Counted from the first letter of the stretch, positions 11,276 to 22,785 are shown. The stretch: 64,000 nt of DNA from Mytilus edulis (GCF_963676685.1 NC_092355.1:77715176-77779175); one strand, 5' to 3'. Notes: a model not told the origin generated them from the sequence alone. Made by a program: numbers and translations.

Positions 11276-11660
11276 CCGCAGAGGTCGAACCCTGAACAGT
11301 TTGGGGTAAGTATGTACACAACATTCAAGCTAGACTCTTTTTTGATGAAATAAAAAAAAATGTTGAATGTCGGACCCTTTGTACCTCAATGTGGACCATT
11401 TCGATAACTTTAAATTCAAAATACCAAAATCCTAAATTTAAAAACACGATGAGATTCAGCATGCCAAAGAACCCCAACTGTTCAATTGTTGTTGAAATCC
11501 AAAAGAATTTATTTTTTGACAGTTTGGACTCCACAAACTTGTTAAATGGACCAAAATTTTTTTTTAAATAATATACACAATCATGTAAGGATTTAGCCTA
11601 CCAAATAACCTCAAGTTTTATTTTGGACCTTGTGGGCCAATTTAAAACCAGACCCAAAAT
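11276..11660 (+). mobile_element. Forward partial copy of the element seen at 48221-50305
   Basis: It starts ccgcagaggtcgaaccctga and continues through gagattcagcatgccaaaga and accccaactgttcaattgtt, matching the 5' part and the internal repeats of 48221-50305. It is head-to-head with the reverse copy ending at 10556. Confidence 0.65.
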
Positions 11661-12910
11661 CAAGAATTTCTTCCCTACCTCATTGAAATTGGTCAAGAAG
11701 TGATTTATAAAAAAATATTAGAAAAGTATTGGTGTTTTTTATCTCTTTTTATTCCATTCTATTTCGATAGACACGATAGATGTACGTATTCAGTGATGAA
11801 GTGTCATTGCATTGGATAAATATAACTACACTTTAAAGAAAGATGCTGATGTCTATCATATGATTCTTCTGCTTTGTAAGCAGACCCATACTCGAAATTC
11901 AATGATAAGATGTGTTTGCACATGCGTATAATGACTACTGCAGAAACATGAATTCTATCAAATAGGCAGGCACTTTAAAATATATTTCATTAATTTAAAA
12001 CACTTTCAGCTCTTAAATGATCCACATGTTGTTATAATATGACAACGATGTGTTATATTTTAAATAAATATTAATTCTATTGAATTTTTTGGAGTGTTAA
12101 ATCAAACTTTTCATTTCAAAGTCAGCCTTGAACTATCAAATCCTTTTCTTACTTTAATTATTGTTTGAGCAAGTCGGCTGAATTAAGAACTTAATGCATA
12201 AATATTAAATATGAATAAAATTCATACAGTGAAAATGCACCGCATATACAGTACTAATGAAAATGAAGGTAAAGTATCATTATTCAACATAAAACATGAC
12301 TCGCATAAAGATAGCATCATAGTGGAATTCAATACAATATGGGCAAACTGAATAAAAAAAGCTGTTCTACGTCATACAGCATTAATAATTGTGTTGAACT
12401 TAATATTCTTCTGCAACTACATCTTTCCTGCTAGTTTTTAATCACCTGCACGATTTGTTCGTAAAACGTCCTAAATATTCACCTATTTCGGTTTATATTT
12501 CACGTATAGATGGCTCTCGGTGCCATAAAAACCCGTTCCCATCTCTTACTTTGTCTAACTTGTATTAATTATTACTAAACATATACTTTTGAACTATTTT
12601 TCTTCATTTTCTTCAAAAATCATAATTTTTTCGTCTGTTTATTTACCATTCTACATCAGAAATGCATGGCATATACAGTCAAAATGGTATTTTATGATCC
12701 GCACTTTACATACACTGGTACTGTTAAAAGACGGACATACAAAAGCATGGACGGAGTTCTTTATAACATTATTTTTTTCGACTAAGACGAAAGTTTAGAA
12801 ATTATTGCATCGAGTTTGTGAATTCATTATTTTAAAATATTTAAGATATAAGGAAATTAAAATTATAGGTATAATATATGAATGAAAATTTTTATTCTAA
12901 AACGTTATAC
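11661..12910. other. Gene-free AT-rich stretch
   Basis: No open frame, repeat array or recognised element. Very AT-rich with scattered short homopolymers. Confidence 0.4.
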
Positions 12911-14450
12911 ATATATGGGTCATTTTCAAAAAATGTCGAATTTTGAAATTGAAAAATTTATCAAAAGTTACTTATTCAAACAACCCTCTACATAAGCAAA
13001 TCAAAACAAACAGTACTTCAAGAACAACATATTAAAAGATGCAATCTTAATGATGTCATACAAGAATATCTTGAAACATTTTTTGATCGGTGGTACAATA
13101 TTTTGTCTATCCTGTTACCATTTTCAAAAGAAATTTTGGGTTATTAAGAAAAGGTTTAGATAAAATGTTAAGCTTGTTTTACGTTAACAATTAGATGGTT
13201 TTCAAGAGATTAAACTTCTATATATATTCATTCTGTAAAATAATAGATTATTTGCCAATTTTCTAGGTTGTACTGAAAAATGGCTTTAAAAATTGGTTTT
13301 CAAAGGTTGTAAAAATTACCACCAGTAATGCAAGTCTAAGATAGCAATTTATATTGTTCGGCCTTTTTTCACCCTTTCAAATAAACCCAACATCAAGTAA
13401 ATCCCTCATAAGTTAATTTACTTTTCTCTTTATTTCGTTGGTAACAGGAACGTACGTTTCTGATATATCACTATATAAAAGTCTATCCTGTTACCTTTTT
13501 GTCTATCCTGTTACCGATATCAGTATTTCACCTGCAAATGCTTAATTGGGAAGATTGAGACGTTATAACCTTAAGATGAGTTCAAACAATGAAATATTTC
13601 ATTCGTTTTCCACCTACATGTTAAGATAAAAAAAAATTAACGACGTTTTTGTCTATAATTGTCTATGCTGTTACTGTAACCATAGCAACCATAGTAACAG
13701 GATAGACATAACAGGATAGACAAATTTCTTCGTTTTTGATTGTTGTGAAATAACTACTCCCTTTGGTGAAGTGATTATGGTTTTCTATTGTGAATTTGGT
13801 TTCCAACACGTTATTGCACTTTTTACAACCATACTGTTAGTATAATTAATCAAAATGGTTGGTAACAGCATAGACATGAAAAAAAGTACGCTCTATTTTT
13901 TTCACTAAATGTCTTGAAATTTCTTTTCTCTACACTGTCGTTCAAGAAACGAGGCGTTTTAAATGTAAAGATTACTTTGCATTTTTGAAATCAACACTGA
14001 CTTATTCAATATTCATAGGGAGAATAATTTAACGACTGATTTAAGTAGCGGTAACAGGATAGACACGAACCTCCTGTACGCTGATTGAATTTAGTTTGTA
14101 GATAATCTGTTACATACAATGACAAAGAAGCTACGATTTTTCGTTAGAATTATAATTAACGTTCTTAAAAAGTCCCTTTTCCAGATATCAAGGCGATCAG
14201 AAAATCGGAAAAAAATCATTTGAAATGTGTTTTTCTGACAATGTACGCACACAAATACCCCCAAAATCGGACTTAAATGCAGTTTAATCTTATCAAAATC
14301 GATGTTTTAAAGGTGTGTTTATTATTAATGTTCTGAATCACAAATCCGACAAGCTTTCATTTAAACCATTACAACTGAAATTTCCATAAGAAATAAAAAA
14401 ATTAGCATGGGTGTACTGAAAATTCGACATTTTTTTTAAATGTCCATATC
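12911..14450. mobile_element. Candidate non-autonomous DNA transposon with mirrored 15-bp motifs
   Basis: The two ends are imperfect inverted repeats of about 30-35 bp, sharing aaaaaatgtcgaatttt (12929-12945; reversed near 14428-14443) and atatgg near the extreme ends. Inside are eight copies of gtctatcctgttacc or close variants. Four are on the + strand in the left half (13105, 13481, 13501, 13661) and four on the - strand in the right half (13693, 13708, 13861, 14050), mirrored about 13684. Mirrored subterminal motifs are typical of transposase-binding sites. No transposase frame is present. Confidence 0.55.
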
Positions 14451-14477
14451 TTAAAATACAATCCTTTTATTACTACC

Positions 14478-14558
14478 CATCTTCGCTAGCCAAGGGTTAC
14501 GATCCACTCCCGCTCTCTCAGAGCGGGAGTGGATCATAACCCTTGTCTAGCGAAGATG
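14478..14558. mobile_element. 81-bp palindromic mini-element with a 9-bp target duplication (copy 1)
   Basis: The element is a near-perfect hairpin: catcttcgctag, then caagggttacgatccactcc on the left and the reverse complement on the right, ending ctagcgaagatg. It is flanked on both sides by attactacc (14469-14477 and 14559-14567), a perfect 9-bp direct repeat. A second copy at 22786-22869 has its own, different flanking duplication, so this unit moves. A 9-bp duplication is typical of Mutator-type transposases. Confidence 0.85.
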
Positions 14559-14579
14559 ATTACTACCTCATGTGTTTTC

Positions 14580-14940
14580 AATAGACGAGACAGTAAATAT
14601 AAAATACAAAAAGGTTTTGATTCGAAAAATTAATTTAGAAATAATTTTCCGTTGAAAACTACAAAGTAAGATTTCTCCAACAGGATAAAATATAATAAAT
14701 CTAAATTGCTCATTTTGGAAATTAAAACAAAGAAAAGGTTGTTGCCGGCATTGAAAATCGAAATTTGTTTTCAATCTTTCTTCACAGTTTTAGCTAAATG
14801 ACAGGGAGCGATTTTATGTAAGATATTATTCTTGGAGCAATTGTTTTTGTCATAAGTTAAATTTACAACAATTTAGTTTTAAACACCGAAAATTTGATTT
14901 CAATTCACATTCGCTGAGTATTAGTTTTATTAATATTTTT
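14580..14940. repeat. Diverged dispersed repeat, second copy
   Basis: Similar order of segments to 2995-3430 (see that entry). No coding capacity. Confidence 0.3.
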
Positions 14941-14943
14941 TGT

Positions 14944-15175
14944 CTTACAGCTTATTTCCATGTAGGGTAAAACTTTGGTTGGCTTCCTTGCTTTGTTTGT
15001 ATAAATGTTTACTCTGTAATTAAGATTGACATCTTTATATATAGGTATAAAAACCTGTATATATGCTATTTAATTGAATTCGACGTTATCAAAATATAAT
15101 TATACAAAATATACAAACAAAGCAAGCAGGCAAACCAAAGTTTTGATCTACATACATTAGGAAATTAGCTGTAAG
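14944..15175. mobile_element. Foldback MITE
   Basis: The left arm (cttacagcttatttcc, then aaaactttggttggcttcct and tgctttgtttgtata) is complementary to the right arm (tatacaaacaaagcaagcag, caaaccaaagttttgat, gaaattagctgtaag). Each arm is about 70 bp and the middle about 90 bp. No target duplication was determined. Confidence 0.75.
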
Positions 15176-16000
15176 CTTCAGAGAGATTAGACAATATGTT
15201 TATCATTTCTCCTTAAGACAATTTGAAATGAAACAAATGACAAACAAAAATTACCCTTTGTCATCATTTTATTTTTACTATAAGATTTTGTCAAATGAGC
15301 AGTATAAATAAATTTTAACTTCATTGCAAGATCGGACATTATTTTACGAGAATCATCCAGACATCAGTTTATGCACATGTTGCCAGTATGTCAAAACTTT
15401 TAGGAATAATTGATTATCGGCCTAACCTTGTGAATACTCATTTTTTTATTTTTTTTTTAAATTTAGACTAAAATTAGAAGGATCATTGCATAAGTAACAT
15501 GTTTTCTAAGTTTTAAGTTGATAGGACTTCAATTTCGTCAAAAACTACCTTGACCAAAAACTGTAACCAAAAACCTTAACCTAAAGCTAGACAGACGGAC
15601 GAACGAACGGACGCACAGACCAGAAAACATATTGCCCATAAATCGGGCATAAAAAAAAACTTTCACCTAACCTGTACACAATCGGCACAAACGAAAGACA
15701 AAATCTACGCATGTAAAAGAATAAAAAAAAAATGAAATTCTTGGGAGACGTAGCGTACCTACGTAGCGTACACCATGTTGGAATCCGAGAAAAACGCGAA
15801 ATGGGACGTTATAATTTGACGTTTTTTCATTGCTAGAAACAACGTCACATAGCTTTTATGTCACTTCGAAGTTGCGTTAGCTGATGCGCATAAACAATAG
15901 GCTGTTTGGTCTTTAAAAATCGTTCTGGGACAGTCATTCGTAACAATAATATAACAGAATAAACAAATATATTTTTATTTTCTTTCCAACTACAACAAAT
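15176..16000. other. Gene-free stretch
   Basis: A tract of acgg/acga repeats at about 15590-15615 (agacggacgaacgaacggac) resembles tails seen next to other mollusc repeats (compare 2762-2800). No open frame. 15896-15915 is the exact reverse complement of 9261-9280. Confidence 0.35.
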
Positions 16001-16017
16001 TTAATAGAGAAACATGT

Positions 16018-16210
16018 GGTTATACGTGTTTTGTGTAAAATAAGTGTATGATAATACTATTGATAAGAGATTGATATGGTACCTATACGTGTTTTGTGTA
16101 AAATAAGTGTATGATAATACTAGTGATAAGAGATTGATATGGTACCTATACGTGTTTTGTGTAAAATAAGTGTATGATAATACTATTGATGAGAGATTGA
16201 TATGGTACCT
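16018..16210. repeat. 63-bp tandem repeat, three copies
   Basis: Three near-identical units of tatacgtgttttgtgtaaaa followed by taagtgtatgataatact and gagattgatatggtacc. The period is 63 bp, a multiple of three, which keeps a chance frame open on the - strand. Confidence 0.9.
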
Positions 16211-16346
16211 CATGTATTAAATAGATAAAGGAAATGTCTTTTTCGGTTATTTAGATATATAAAATAAACATGACTATAACATAAATATATGGGGAGTTAT
16301 ATCAGAGTGGAATTTCAAACAAACTATATAAAATATGAGCTAGGTT

Positions 16347-16975
16347 TTAAGGGCATACGATACAGTTACAGGGGACGTAATGACTTTGCTAACGTAAAAT
16401 GTTATTTTCGCGACGTCAAACTGTGACATATCGGGAAAAGATGCATTTTTCGACTGATTTTTATCATTCAAACTGATTTAATTTAAAAACGAGTGCATGG
16501 AACCCCATTTTTTTAACCGACATTTTGTTTCATTTTGAAGGGAGATTATGTGGACCAAATTTTATAAAACTGTAAATAGTGCAATTTTTTTAATTTTGAT
16601 AAATATACAGCAAAAAAATACGTTTTTTTTTCTCAATTCATGACCATTTGATAAATATGAGTTATTTCTGAACAAAAAAGTCATAGATTTTTAGAATACT
16701 TATAAAATACAGAAATTACAAATTATTTAACAAAAAACAATTTGCGTTTATCTTTTAAAACAAAAAAGTTATGTCTTTCTTTCGAAATGGAAAATACAGC
16801 CACAAATCCGAATTTTGAGCAAATATACAAAATTTCGACCTCATTTAACTCAAAAAGTAGCACATGAAGGTATATTTTTTATTACATATTTGATTTAATC
16901 AGGTAAAAAATAGCCTATATGCAAATTTTCATCAACTTGTAAATACGGAATCAAAATTGTATCGTATGCCCTTAA
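16347..16975. mobile_element. MITE with TTAA ends
   Basis: The left end ttaagggcatacgatacag is mirrored by the right end ttgtatcgtatgcccttaa. The inverted repeats are short (about 17 bp) and both are bounded by TTAA, so it is piggyBac-like by target site. The 590-bp interior is AT-rich with no open frame. Confidence 0.8.
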
Positions 16976-17378
16976 ATTGAGGTTATTTAGGAAAATTCAT
17001 AAGGACATCATTCAAATATCTATACTACTAAAGGAAGAGACCGATATCATTGAGCCGCAACTCCTCTGAAACCGTACAAAGTCTTTACTTTTATGCAGCA
17101 AATAATGATACAAGTAGTCGAATTTGGAACAGTAGTCAATAAACCAACTGATACATTTTTCTAGTGTAAACTTTGAAAATAAACATTGTTTTTATGCTTA
17201 AAGTATATATGGTAACACTACTTCTTATCTTAGCGAGTTTACCGGCATATTTACATCGAATAAACAGTCCACAAAAACTTAGAAAACATGATATTTGTTT
17301 TTGGTCTTCCATCTAAATCTCATTTTTGAACGAAAGTTCGCGGAATAGTCTTGAGATCTTTTTCTATATATAGACACA

Positions 17379-19013
17379 CTACGATGTTAACGACCGATTC
17401 CCTGGTTTAAATGTTTTCGACCATTTACATTTGCTGATATCACGGAAAAATTTCCTGACTTCCTGCTTGAACTTTTTATCCAAGAACCAATAGACTATTG
17501 GATTGATCATGTTATTTATAAAGTAAGTTCTCATCAGGAGATGGACAAGGATCAGTTCCGTAATACTCATATCATTCCAAAAGTTTCCATCTAATCCATT
17601 CATAATCTGGATTGTCAGATAAGGGAGGAAACTCACGATAAATATCAAGGTAATGATAAACAACATGGCCGTTATGCGGATCGTTCTCATTTGTTTTTTA
17701 TTCGAAACAGATGCTGATTTACCTGTTGTATTCGTTTCGTCGCCGCTCACGGTTGACAACTCGGACATCAAACGTTTCATTTGCTTTTGTTGTGCATTTT
17801 TCTCTTTTTTTCTGATTGTTGGAGACATACGTGATGAATCGATCGATGGTTGTTTATATATTGGAGTTTTCGTGTTGTAAAGTTGAACAGCATTGTCACT
17901 ATTGCTTTTTTTCAATTGAACACCAAGTTTTGCCTCATCGTTTAGAGCATGCATTTGAAACACCATAGTTTCTGGAGTACTAGTTCCGGAAGTAGTCGAA
18001 TGTTTAGATGCGTTTCGTACTATTTCATGGAATTGTTTTCTTTCCCATACAACAATGCCAACTTTTATGTATAATCCACTCAGAAGGAAGACAGTGACTA
18101 CAAAAATAAGAATGTTAGTTGCATCGTAAATCATTGGTATAACTGAATCCATTAGATCGGCGGATATGTAACATTCCATTCCGGGAACATTCGGAATTCT
18201 AGTTTCCACTTCCACGGAACCGTAAATGAATATAATCGGAACGGCCATGATGAGGGCAACAAAAACGACCACCCAGCACATTATCAATGTCCCTTTTCCT
18301 GAAAGTTGCTTTTTGAACGGAATACAAATTTTCCGGTAGCGGTCAATTGCAATCAAGTTCAATACAAATATCGATGCCAAAATTGTAAACGTCAGCGCGA
18401 AACTTAACCCTTTACAAACGCCATTCCAGACAAAAGTTAGAGGGTATATCATGTCCAAAATATGATACGGCATCCCAAACAGGCATGTCAGCAGATCAAA
18501 AATAGCAAGACTTAGTATGAAGATTCTTGATGTACTCCGTTTGAATCGAAATTTGTAAACATAGATCACCAGAGAGTTTCCGAATACCCCTATGATCATT
18601 AGGATAATAAGATAAATTGTCACTGGTGTCAGAGCTTTGGCTAAATTGTAGTTCTCCCACTGGAGCAGCGCATTCTTATCAATATTCCCGTCTGTTCCAT
18701 TAAATCCGAGAGTGGTGTTGAATTGACCCTTTAAAAAGGCAGTTGACTTGACCAGCAGAACTGTTGACTCGTCCAGCAGAACCGTTGACTCGATGATTGC
18801 ACTTAATGTTGTTTCGTCACGTGCATTTGTTCCCATTATTTTGTTAATTACTGGAACTGCAATATCAATAGTCGTAAATCCTGTTTCTGTCGTTGTTAAT
18901 GAACTTGTCGATTCTTTTGTTGAATATGAACTTATTAGGTCTGACGTTATAATTGAACTTGTTGAGTCTGTCGTTGACAGCAGAATCGTGTTATTGGATG
19001 TTGAATTCTTCAT
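17379..19013 (-). CDS. Class A (rhodopsin-type) GPCR, paralogue 1, intronless
   Basis: 544 aa, uninterrupted. Residues 1-125 are a Ser/Thr-rich, N-glycosylatable ectodomain with no signal peptide (NST at 3, NTT near 99, NGT near 105). Seven helices follow: TM1 130-153 with GN (FGNSLVIYVY), TM2 164-188 with LAIFD, TM3 200-223 starting at Cys200, TM4 243-264 with Trp247, TM5 293-321, TM6 443-471, TM7 484-510. Class A marks are present: DRY at 224-226, a Cys200-Cys281 pair for the loop-2 disulfide, and NPIVY at 504-508. The TM6 toggle motif CWxP is replaced by SFLP. The third inner loop (about 322-442) is long and carries TSGTSTP, RLMSELS and a basic SNKKQMRTIRIT before TM6. It should couple to a heterotrimeric G protein at the plasma membrane. 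Paralogues lie at 27230-28789 and 36926-38458. The ligand is unknown; a peptide receptor-like origin is inference. The ATG has A at -3. Confidence 0.95.
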   Translation of the reverse strand: MKNSTSNNTILLSTTDSTSSIITSDLISSYSTKESTSSLTTTETGFTTIDIAVPVINKIMGTNARDETTLSAIIESTVLLDESTVLLVKSTAFLKGQFNTTLGFNGTDGNIDKNALLQWENYNLAKALTPVTIYLIILMIIGVFGNSLVIYVYKFRFKRSTSRIFILSLAIFDLLTCLFGMPYHILDMIYPLTFVWNGVCKGLSFALTFTILASIFVLNLIAIDRYRKICIPFKKQLSGKGTLIMCWVVVFVALIMAVPIIFIYGSVEVETRIPNVPGMECYISADLMDSVIPMIYDATNILIFVVTVFLLSGLYIKVGIVVWERKQFHEIVRNASKHSTTSGTSTPETMVFQMHALNDEAKLGVQLKKSNSDNAVQLYNTKTPIYKQPSIDSSRMSPTIRKKEKNAQQKQMKRLMSELSTVSGDETNTTGKSASVSNKKQMRTIRITAMLFIITLIFIVSFLPYLTIQIMNGLDGNFWNDMSITELILVHLLMRTYFINNMINPIVYWFLDKKFKQEVRKFFRDISKCKWSKTFKPGNRSLTS

Positions 19014-19020
19014 GTTCTTT

Positions 19021-19097
19021 ACTGTACTTTACATTTGGCAACTATGAATTTTTCCTGATCTTTACTGTTTTTTACACTTGGCTACTATGAATTTTAG
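19021..19097. repeat. Two-copy short duplication upstream of GPCR 1
   Basis: tctttactgtactttacatt followed by tggcaactatgaatttt is repeated about 40 bp later with small changes (tctttactgttttttacact, tggctactatgaatttt). It lies directly upstream of the start codon, so it duplicates 5' UTR or promoter sequence. Confidence 0.7.
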
Positions 19098-19099
19098 GG

Positions 19100-20150
19100 A
19101 TGAAAATGTCCGTTTTAAAGTGGTTTACTTCTTATAAACAATTCAAGTACCACCATGATAAAAACAATAAGTGGCGGAAACTATTAATTGATGATAACAA
19201 TGATTTTGCGCAATTTAGTACTTTCTAAGTATAATGGAATTTCGAAATATACTATGTGCTTCACCTTATAAATAATAAAATACTTAGTGAAGGACATCTT
19301 TAGTAAAATGTAATACAACCTTCTATATTCATGTTCTTTTTTCCAGCGGTGTATTCAAGTAGCGCAAAAGGGATACACATTACTTTGGATTGGAAATTAT
19401 ATCATTGTTCATAGATAAAAAAAAAAAAAACGGCAAGATCCGTATCTATTTTCTTTAAAGAAGTTTTCTGTTAATCTGTTATTCTGGTTTATGTGATCGT
19501 TTGATTTATTTTGTTAGCCGGGCTGCAAAGTTAGAACAGTTTATTGAAATATAATTCCACTAAATTCAATAATTATGTTGTTGGTCAATATATTCTTCAT
19601 TTCGATATATGTCTCTTATATACCGATGCGTGTGCCTTTTTGAACTAGGAGGTTCTTGTCAAAGCATTAACTCGAACTTTCCTTAAATTCTTCTTTGTTA
19701 AATGCAGACATTATTGAAAATTAAGGTTACAACTGCCTCGGGTTCAGGTGAACTTAAGTGGATTTAGCTTTGTTTTTTATGTTCCCTTTGGTCATTTAGC
19801 TTCTTAAGTATTCAAGTTGCTATAAATCCTTTGACAATTGTGCATTAAAACAAATCCAGAAAAATGATTCGGCTTCAAAGAAATATACAGTATCATTTCC
19901 ATTTCCCGTCTTTGCCAGTCTTATAGAAAATTGTGTAGTGAGACAATGCAATCTTTGTAATTTAGTACGGAGTATCTAATTCACCTTTTTCTTAACGTCT
20001 TTGGTAAATTAAATTCCACATTTGTTTGAATATTTTAGTCAGATGTGGTCTATGTCTGTGGTGTTTTTTACAGAGTGTTGGCTGCTGGATCCTAATTATT
20101 GGCGCATTTAACTATTATGTATGTTTCTGTTGCTCTGCAAGATTCGTTAA
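19100..20150. other. GPCR 1 upstream region, no gene
   Basis: No open frame or repeat family recognised. If GPCR 1 has non-coding 5' exons they would be here, but none can be called by eye. Confidence 0.4.
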
Positions 20151-20154
20151 CATA

Positions 20155-20460
20155 AAGGAACTTTAAACAACTGCCATACGAGTGAGAGGTTAAGCTAGGT
20201 ATAAAACCAGGTTCAACCAACTATTTTAAAGGAAAATGTCTGTGTCCATTTAGGAATATGCCAGTTTTTAAATGGTTCAGTTGATTGAAGAAGAGGGGAG
20301 AAAGGTACCAGAGGGACACTCAAACTCATAGATCGAAAATAAACTGAAAACGCTATGGCTAAAAAATAAAAAGACAAACAAACAAATAATAGTACTTAAG
20401 ACACAACATAGAACACTAAAAACTAACACAAACCCCGCTAGAACCTGGGGGTGACTGCTT
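20155..20460. mobile_element. Family C fragment followed by a family A fragment
   Basis: 20155-20290 carries gccatacgagtgagaggtta and ataaaaccaggttcaacc (family C). 20295-20460 carries accagagggacactcaaact and ctatggctaaaaaataaaa (family A, reverse orientation, truncated). Confidence 0.6.
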
Positions 20461-20479
20461 TTGATTTTGTTATATTTTG

Positions 20480-21035
20480 TTTATGGAATTCTCCCTTTTT
20501 TGAATGTCTTTGATACTTATTTCTATTTCGAAAGAAACAACAAGATAGTCTTAGCTGTGTTCGGCATTACTTTTTGGAACTTTGGTTCCTCATTGCTCTT
20601 CAACTTTGTTCTTATTCGGCTTTCGAACAATTGTGATCTGAGCGTCATGCACTGATGAGTCTTAATAAGACAAAACATACGTCTGGCGTATTAAATTGTA
20701 CGCCTGGTATCTACTTACACCACTAGGTCGATACCGATGCTTGTGGACGTTTCGTCTCAGAGGGTATTACCAGCCCAAAGTCAGCACTCCGGTGTTTACA
20801 TAAATATCATTTAAATGGTCATTTCAATAAATTAACTGTTTGCAAAACTTTGAATTTTTCGAAATACTAAGGATTTTCTTATCCCAGGCATAGGTTACTG
20901 TAGCCTTGTTTGCCACATTTTTTTTTAGGAGGAGGGGGATTTTGAGTCCTTTGTGCCCTTCAACTTTGATTTGTATGGTTGTATGATAATTTTGATATAA
21001 GCCTTATATAGACGAAACGAAATCTAGAATCTTTG
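20480..21035 (+). mobile_element. Family B repeats, two partial copies
   Basis: 20480-20715 holds tcctcattgctcttcaactt, gagcgtcatgcactgatgag and tacgtctggcgtatt. 20760-21035 starts again with gggtattaccagcccaaag and repeats gattttcttatcccagg, ending with gacgaaacg. Same family as 8212-8545. Confidence 0.65.
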
Positions 21036-21442
21036 ATAACTAATTACCAAATACAAATTAATTTCAAGATTTTTAAAAAAGAGAAACGACAGATACCTTT
21101 TCGAATATAAAAAAAAATAACAACAGTACACAAAACACAATATCGTAATCCAAACCTGAGTGACACGAGCCTCAACAAAATAAAACTGTTCTCTGAATAG
21201 ACAACTCAAATGACCTGCTTTGTTACACGCTTTTCTTTGATCCATCGGATGTAATAACACAAGTAAGTCCTCTCCAGCCACATACTGGCGTTTGAAGAAG
21301 ACGTACGTGTACCTTGCAGCCCAATTTCACGCCATGAACACATTTAGACCCTTGCTTACAAGTTTGTTGAACGAACAGACTTGAAGTCATCAGTGTACCG
21401 TTTTATACTGACTATACAAAATAAGAATACTAAAAAATCTAA

Positions 21443-22384
21443 GGATATGGGGTATCCACCAATGAGGATATGGGGTATCCACCAATGAGGATATGAGGTA
21501 TCCACCAATGAGGATATGAGGTATCCACCAATGAGGATATGGGGTATCCACCAATGAAGATATGGGGTATCCACCAATGAGGATATGAGGTATCCACCAA
21601 TGAGGATATGGGGTATCCACCAATGAGGATATGAGGTATCCACCAATGAGGATATGGGGTATCCACCAATGAGGATATGAGGTATCCACCAATGATATGG
21701 GGTATCCACCAATGAGGTTATGGGGTATCCACCAATGAGGATATGAGGTATCCACCAATGAGGATATGAGGTATCCACCAATGAGGATATGAGGTATCCA
21801 CCAATGAGGATATGGGGTATCCACCAATGAGGATATGAGGTATCCACCAATGAGGATATGGGGTATCCACCAATGAGGATATGAGGTATCCACCAATGAG
21901 GATATGGGGTATCCACCAATGAGGATATGAGGTATCCACCAATGAGGATATGGGGTATCCACCAATGAGGATACGAGGTATCCACCAATGAGGATACGGG
22001 GTATCCACCAATGAGGATATGAGGTATCCACCAATGAGCATACGGGTATCCACCAATGAGCATATGGGGTATCCACCAATGAGCATACGGGGTATCCACC
22101 AATGAGGATATGGGGTATCCACCAATGAGGATATGGGGTATCCACCAATGAGCATATGAGGTATCCACCAATGAGGATATGGGGTATCCACCAATGAGCA
22201 TATGAGGTATCCACCAATGAGGATATGAGGTATCCACCAATGAGGATATGGGGTATCCACCAATGAGGATATGAGGTATCCACCAATGAGGATATGGGGT
22301 ATCCACCAATGAGGATATGAGGTATCCACCAATGAGGATATGGGGTATCCACCAATGAGCATATGAGGTATCCACCAATGACAC
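21443..22384. repeat. 23-bp satellite (about 41 copies)
   Basis: The unit is gaggatatggggtatccacc plus aat. Variants alternate ggggt/gaggt and gga/gca. One unit near 21693 lost several bases and one near 22040 lost one. Because 23 is not a multiple of three and the unit has no stop on the - strand, all three - frames stay open and cycle through the same 23-residue peptide (containing HWWIPHILIGGY). These frames have no plausible start context or flanking exons and are not called as genes. Confidence 0.95.
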
Positions 22385-22785
22385 AAAACGGTACATTCGC
22401 AGCAAAAACACTTAAAAAAGAAAAGTATCAGTGCTTTTATTGATTGTCTCCATCTTCAAAGAGTTATTGAACATGAAGCAGAATAATTCTCGTCTATCTG
22501 CAAAGTCAAGACCTCTCCTAACAGCGGTTTGAGGGAAACTATTGTCTGTTTGACTTCTATAAACAGAATAGAATAAACAAGTCATTGTTTAAGACTATGT
22601 ATATAGCAAACAAACAAAAATTGTAAAGAAAAATAACAACTGAAGATTTATATGTTTACAACAATGGCAGACATTTTTTGTTAATGAGATAATGTAATAA
22701 CCGCATCTATCATAAGTTACAAGAGAACAGGACCAAGGTAATAAAGATAATTCGGACAATGAGAAATGAGATTTCATGGACACAA

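Noticed and set aside
16001-16213. - strand frame of 70 codons with a threefold peptide repeat
   Set aside because: It is a three-copy 63-bp tandem repeat (a multiple of three) and nothing else supports coding.
21356-22411. Overlapping - strand frames of 222-351 codons
   Set aside because: They are frames through a 23-bp satellite; no conserved domain, start context or splice-framed neighbours.
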